From Lycocorax pyrrhopterus obiensis (Eukaryota > Chordata > Aves > Passeriformes > Paradisaeidae): 64,000 nucleotides of DNA. Shown here in pieces: positions 63,820 through 64,000 of the stretch; the stretch's first letter is position 1; each line of letters starts with the position of its first letter. The notes beneath the pieces are model-generated. The model was not told the DNA's origin. It was given only the letters and a program-made list of their open reading frames with translations, and searched no databases. The DNA lies in assembly GCA_014706295.1 (NCBI GenBank), contig JACSVZ010000011.1, positions 9,104,163 to 9,168,162 on the forward strand. The letters run 5' to 3'. A program made the translations under genes and the position numbers.

Positions 63820-64000
63820 TCATGCTGAAGTTTATTAATTTTCAGGCATTTCTTTCAGCAGTAACTGTAGAAAAAGAGAAAATTCCTAAAAGTGTCACAT
63901 CTACAGAAGAAAAAAGAACAGAAATTCCTACAATTTTTTTTCTAAACATAACATAAAGAAGGATTGCTAGCTTTATGACATCCTAGAAATCCATGTATAG
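63820..64000. other. Window end, nothing recognised
   Basis: AT-rich sequence with AAAAG/AAAAC runs and no motif or frame of note. Confidence 0.6.

Overview
The window looks like non-coding DNA from a vertebrate nuclear genome, most likely a bird and possibly a songbird. It is AT-rich and CpG-poor apart from one small cluster. It has no operons, no long open frames, and no mammalian Alu, L1 or B-type repeats that I can recognise. It carries several A/C-rich low-complexity tracts (near 40.28, 43.90 and 63.75 kb) of a kind I associate with avian assemblies. The taxon call is inference from composition, not from a gene.

No intact protein-coding gene, tRNA, rRNA, CRISPR array or insertion sequence could be supported. 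Open frames are nearly all 60-160 codons, overlap on both strands and resemble no family I know, as expected by chance in stop-rich DNA. The one exception is a minus-strand relic at 51.3-52.2 kb. It has a strongly protein-like leucine-rich reading in broken frames and may be a decayed retrocopy or fossil exon of an unidentified helical-repeat protein.

Layout: 0-16.6 kb is mostly featureless, with a few short tandem duplications (4.25, 8.58 and 12.06 kb), a TA microsatellite (14.55 kb) and two GC-richer islets (7.1-7.7 and 11.0 kb). From 16.6 to 18.4 kb lies the most structured stretch of the first third. It holds a palindromic TGCC element, a 99-bp cluster of 16 CpGs, a TATA box, a 21-bp TGACA inverted repeat and a 15-mer repeated exactly 200 bp apart. 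Further enhancer-like blocks, dense in homeodomain, TALE, TCF/LEF, forkhead or octamer words, lie at 22.2-22.4, 24.7-25.0, 27.0-27.3, 34.1-34.4, 37.4-38.1, 43.15-44.7 and 61.0-61.3 kb. Between them are plain AT-rich stretches, short microsatellites, poly-A/T runs and GC-richer islets at 31, 39.5, 45.6 and 58.2 kb.

Overall reading: a transposon-poor gene desert or very large intron that may act as a cis-regulatory landscape for a gene outside the window. The enhancer calls rest on motif content in a single sequence. Cross-species alignment and chromatin data would decide them.
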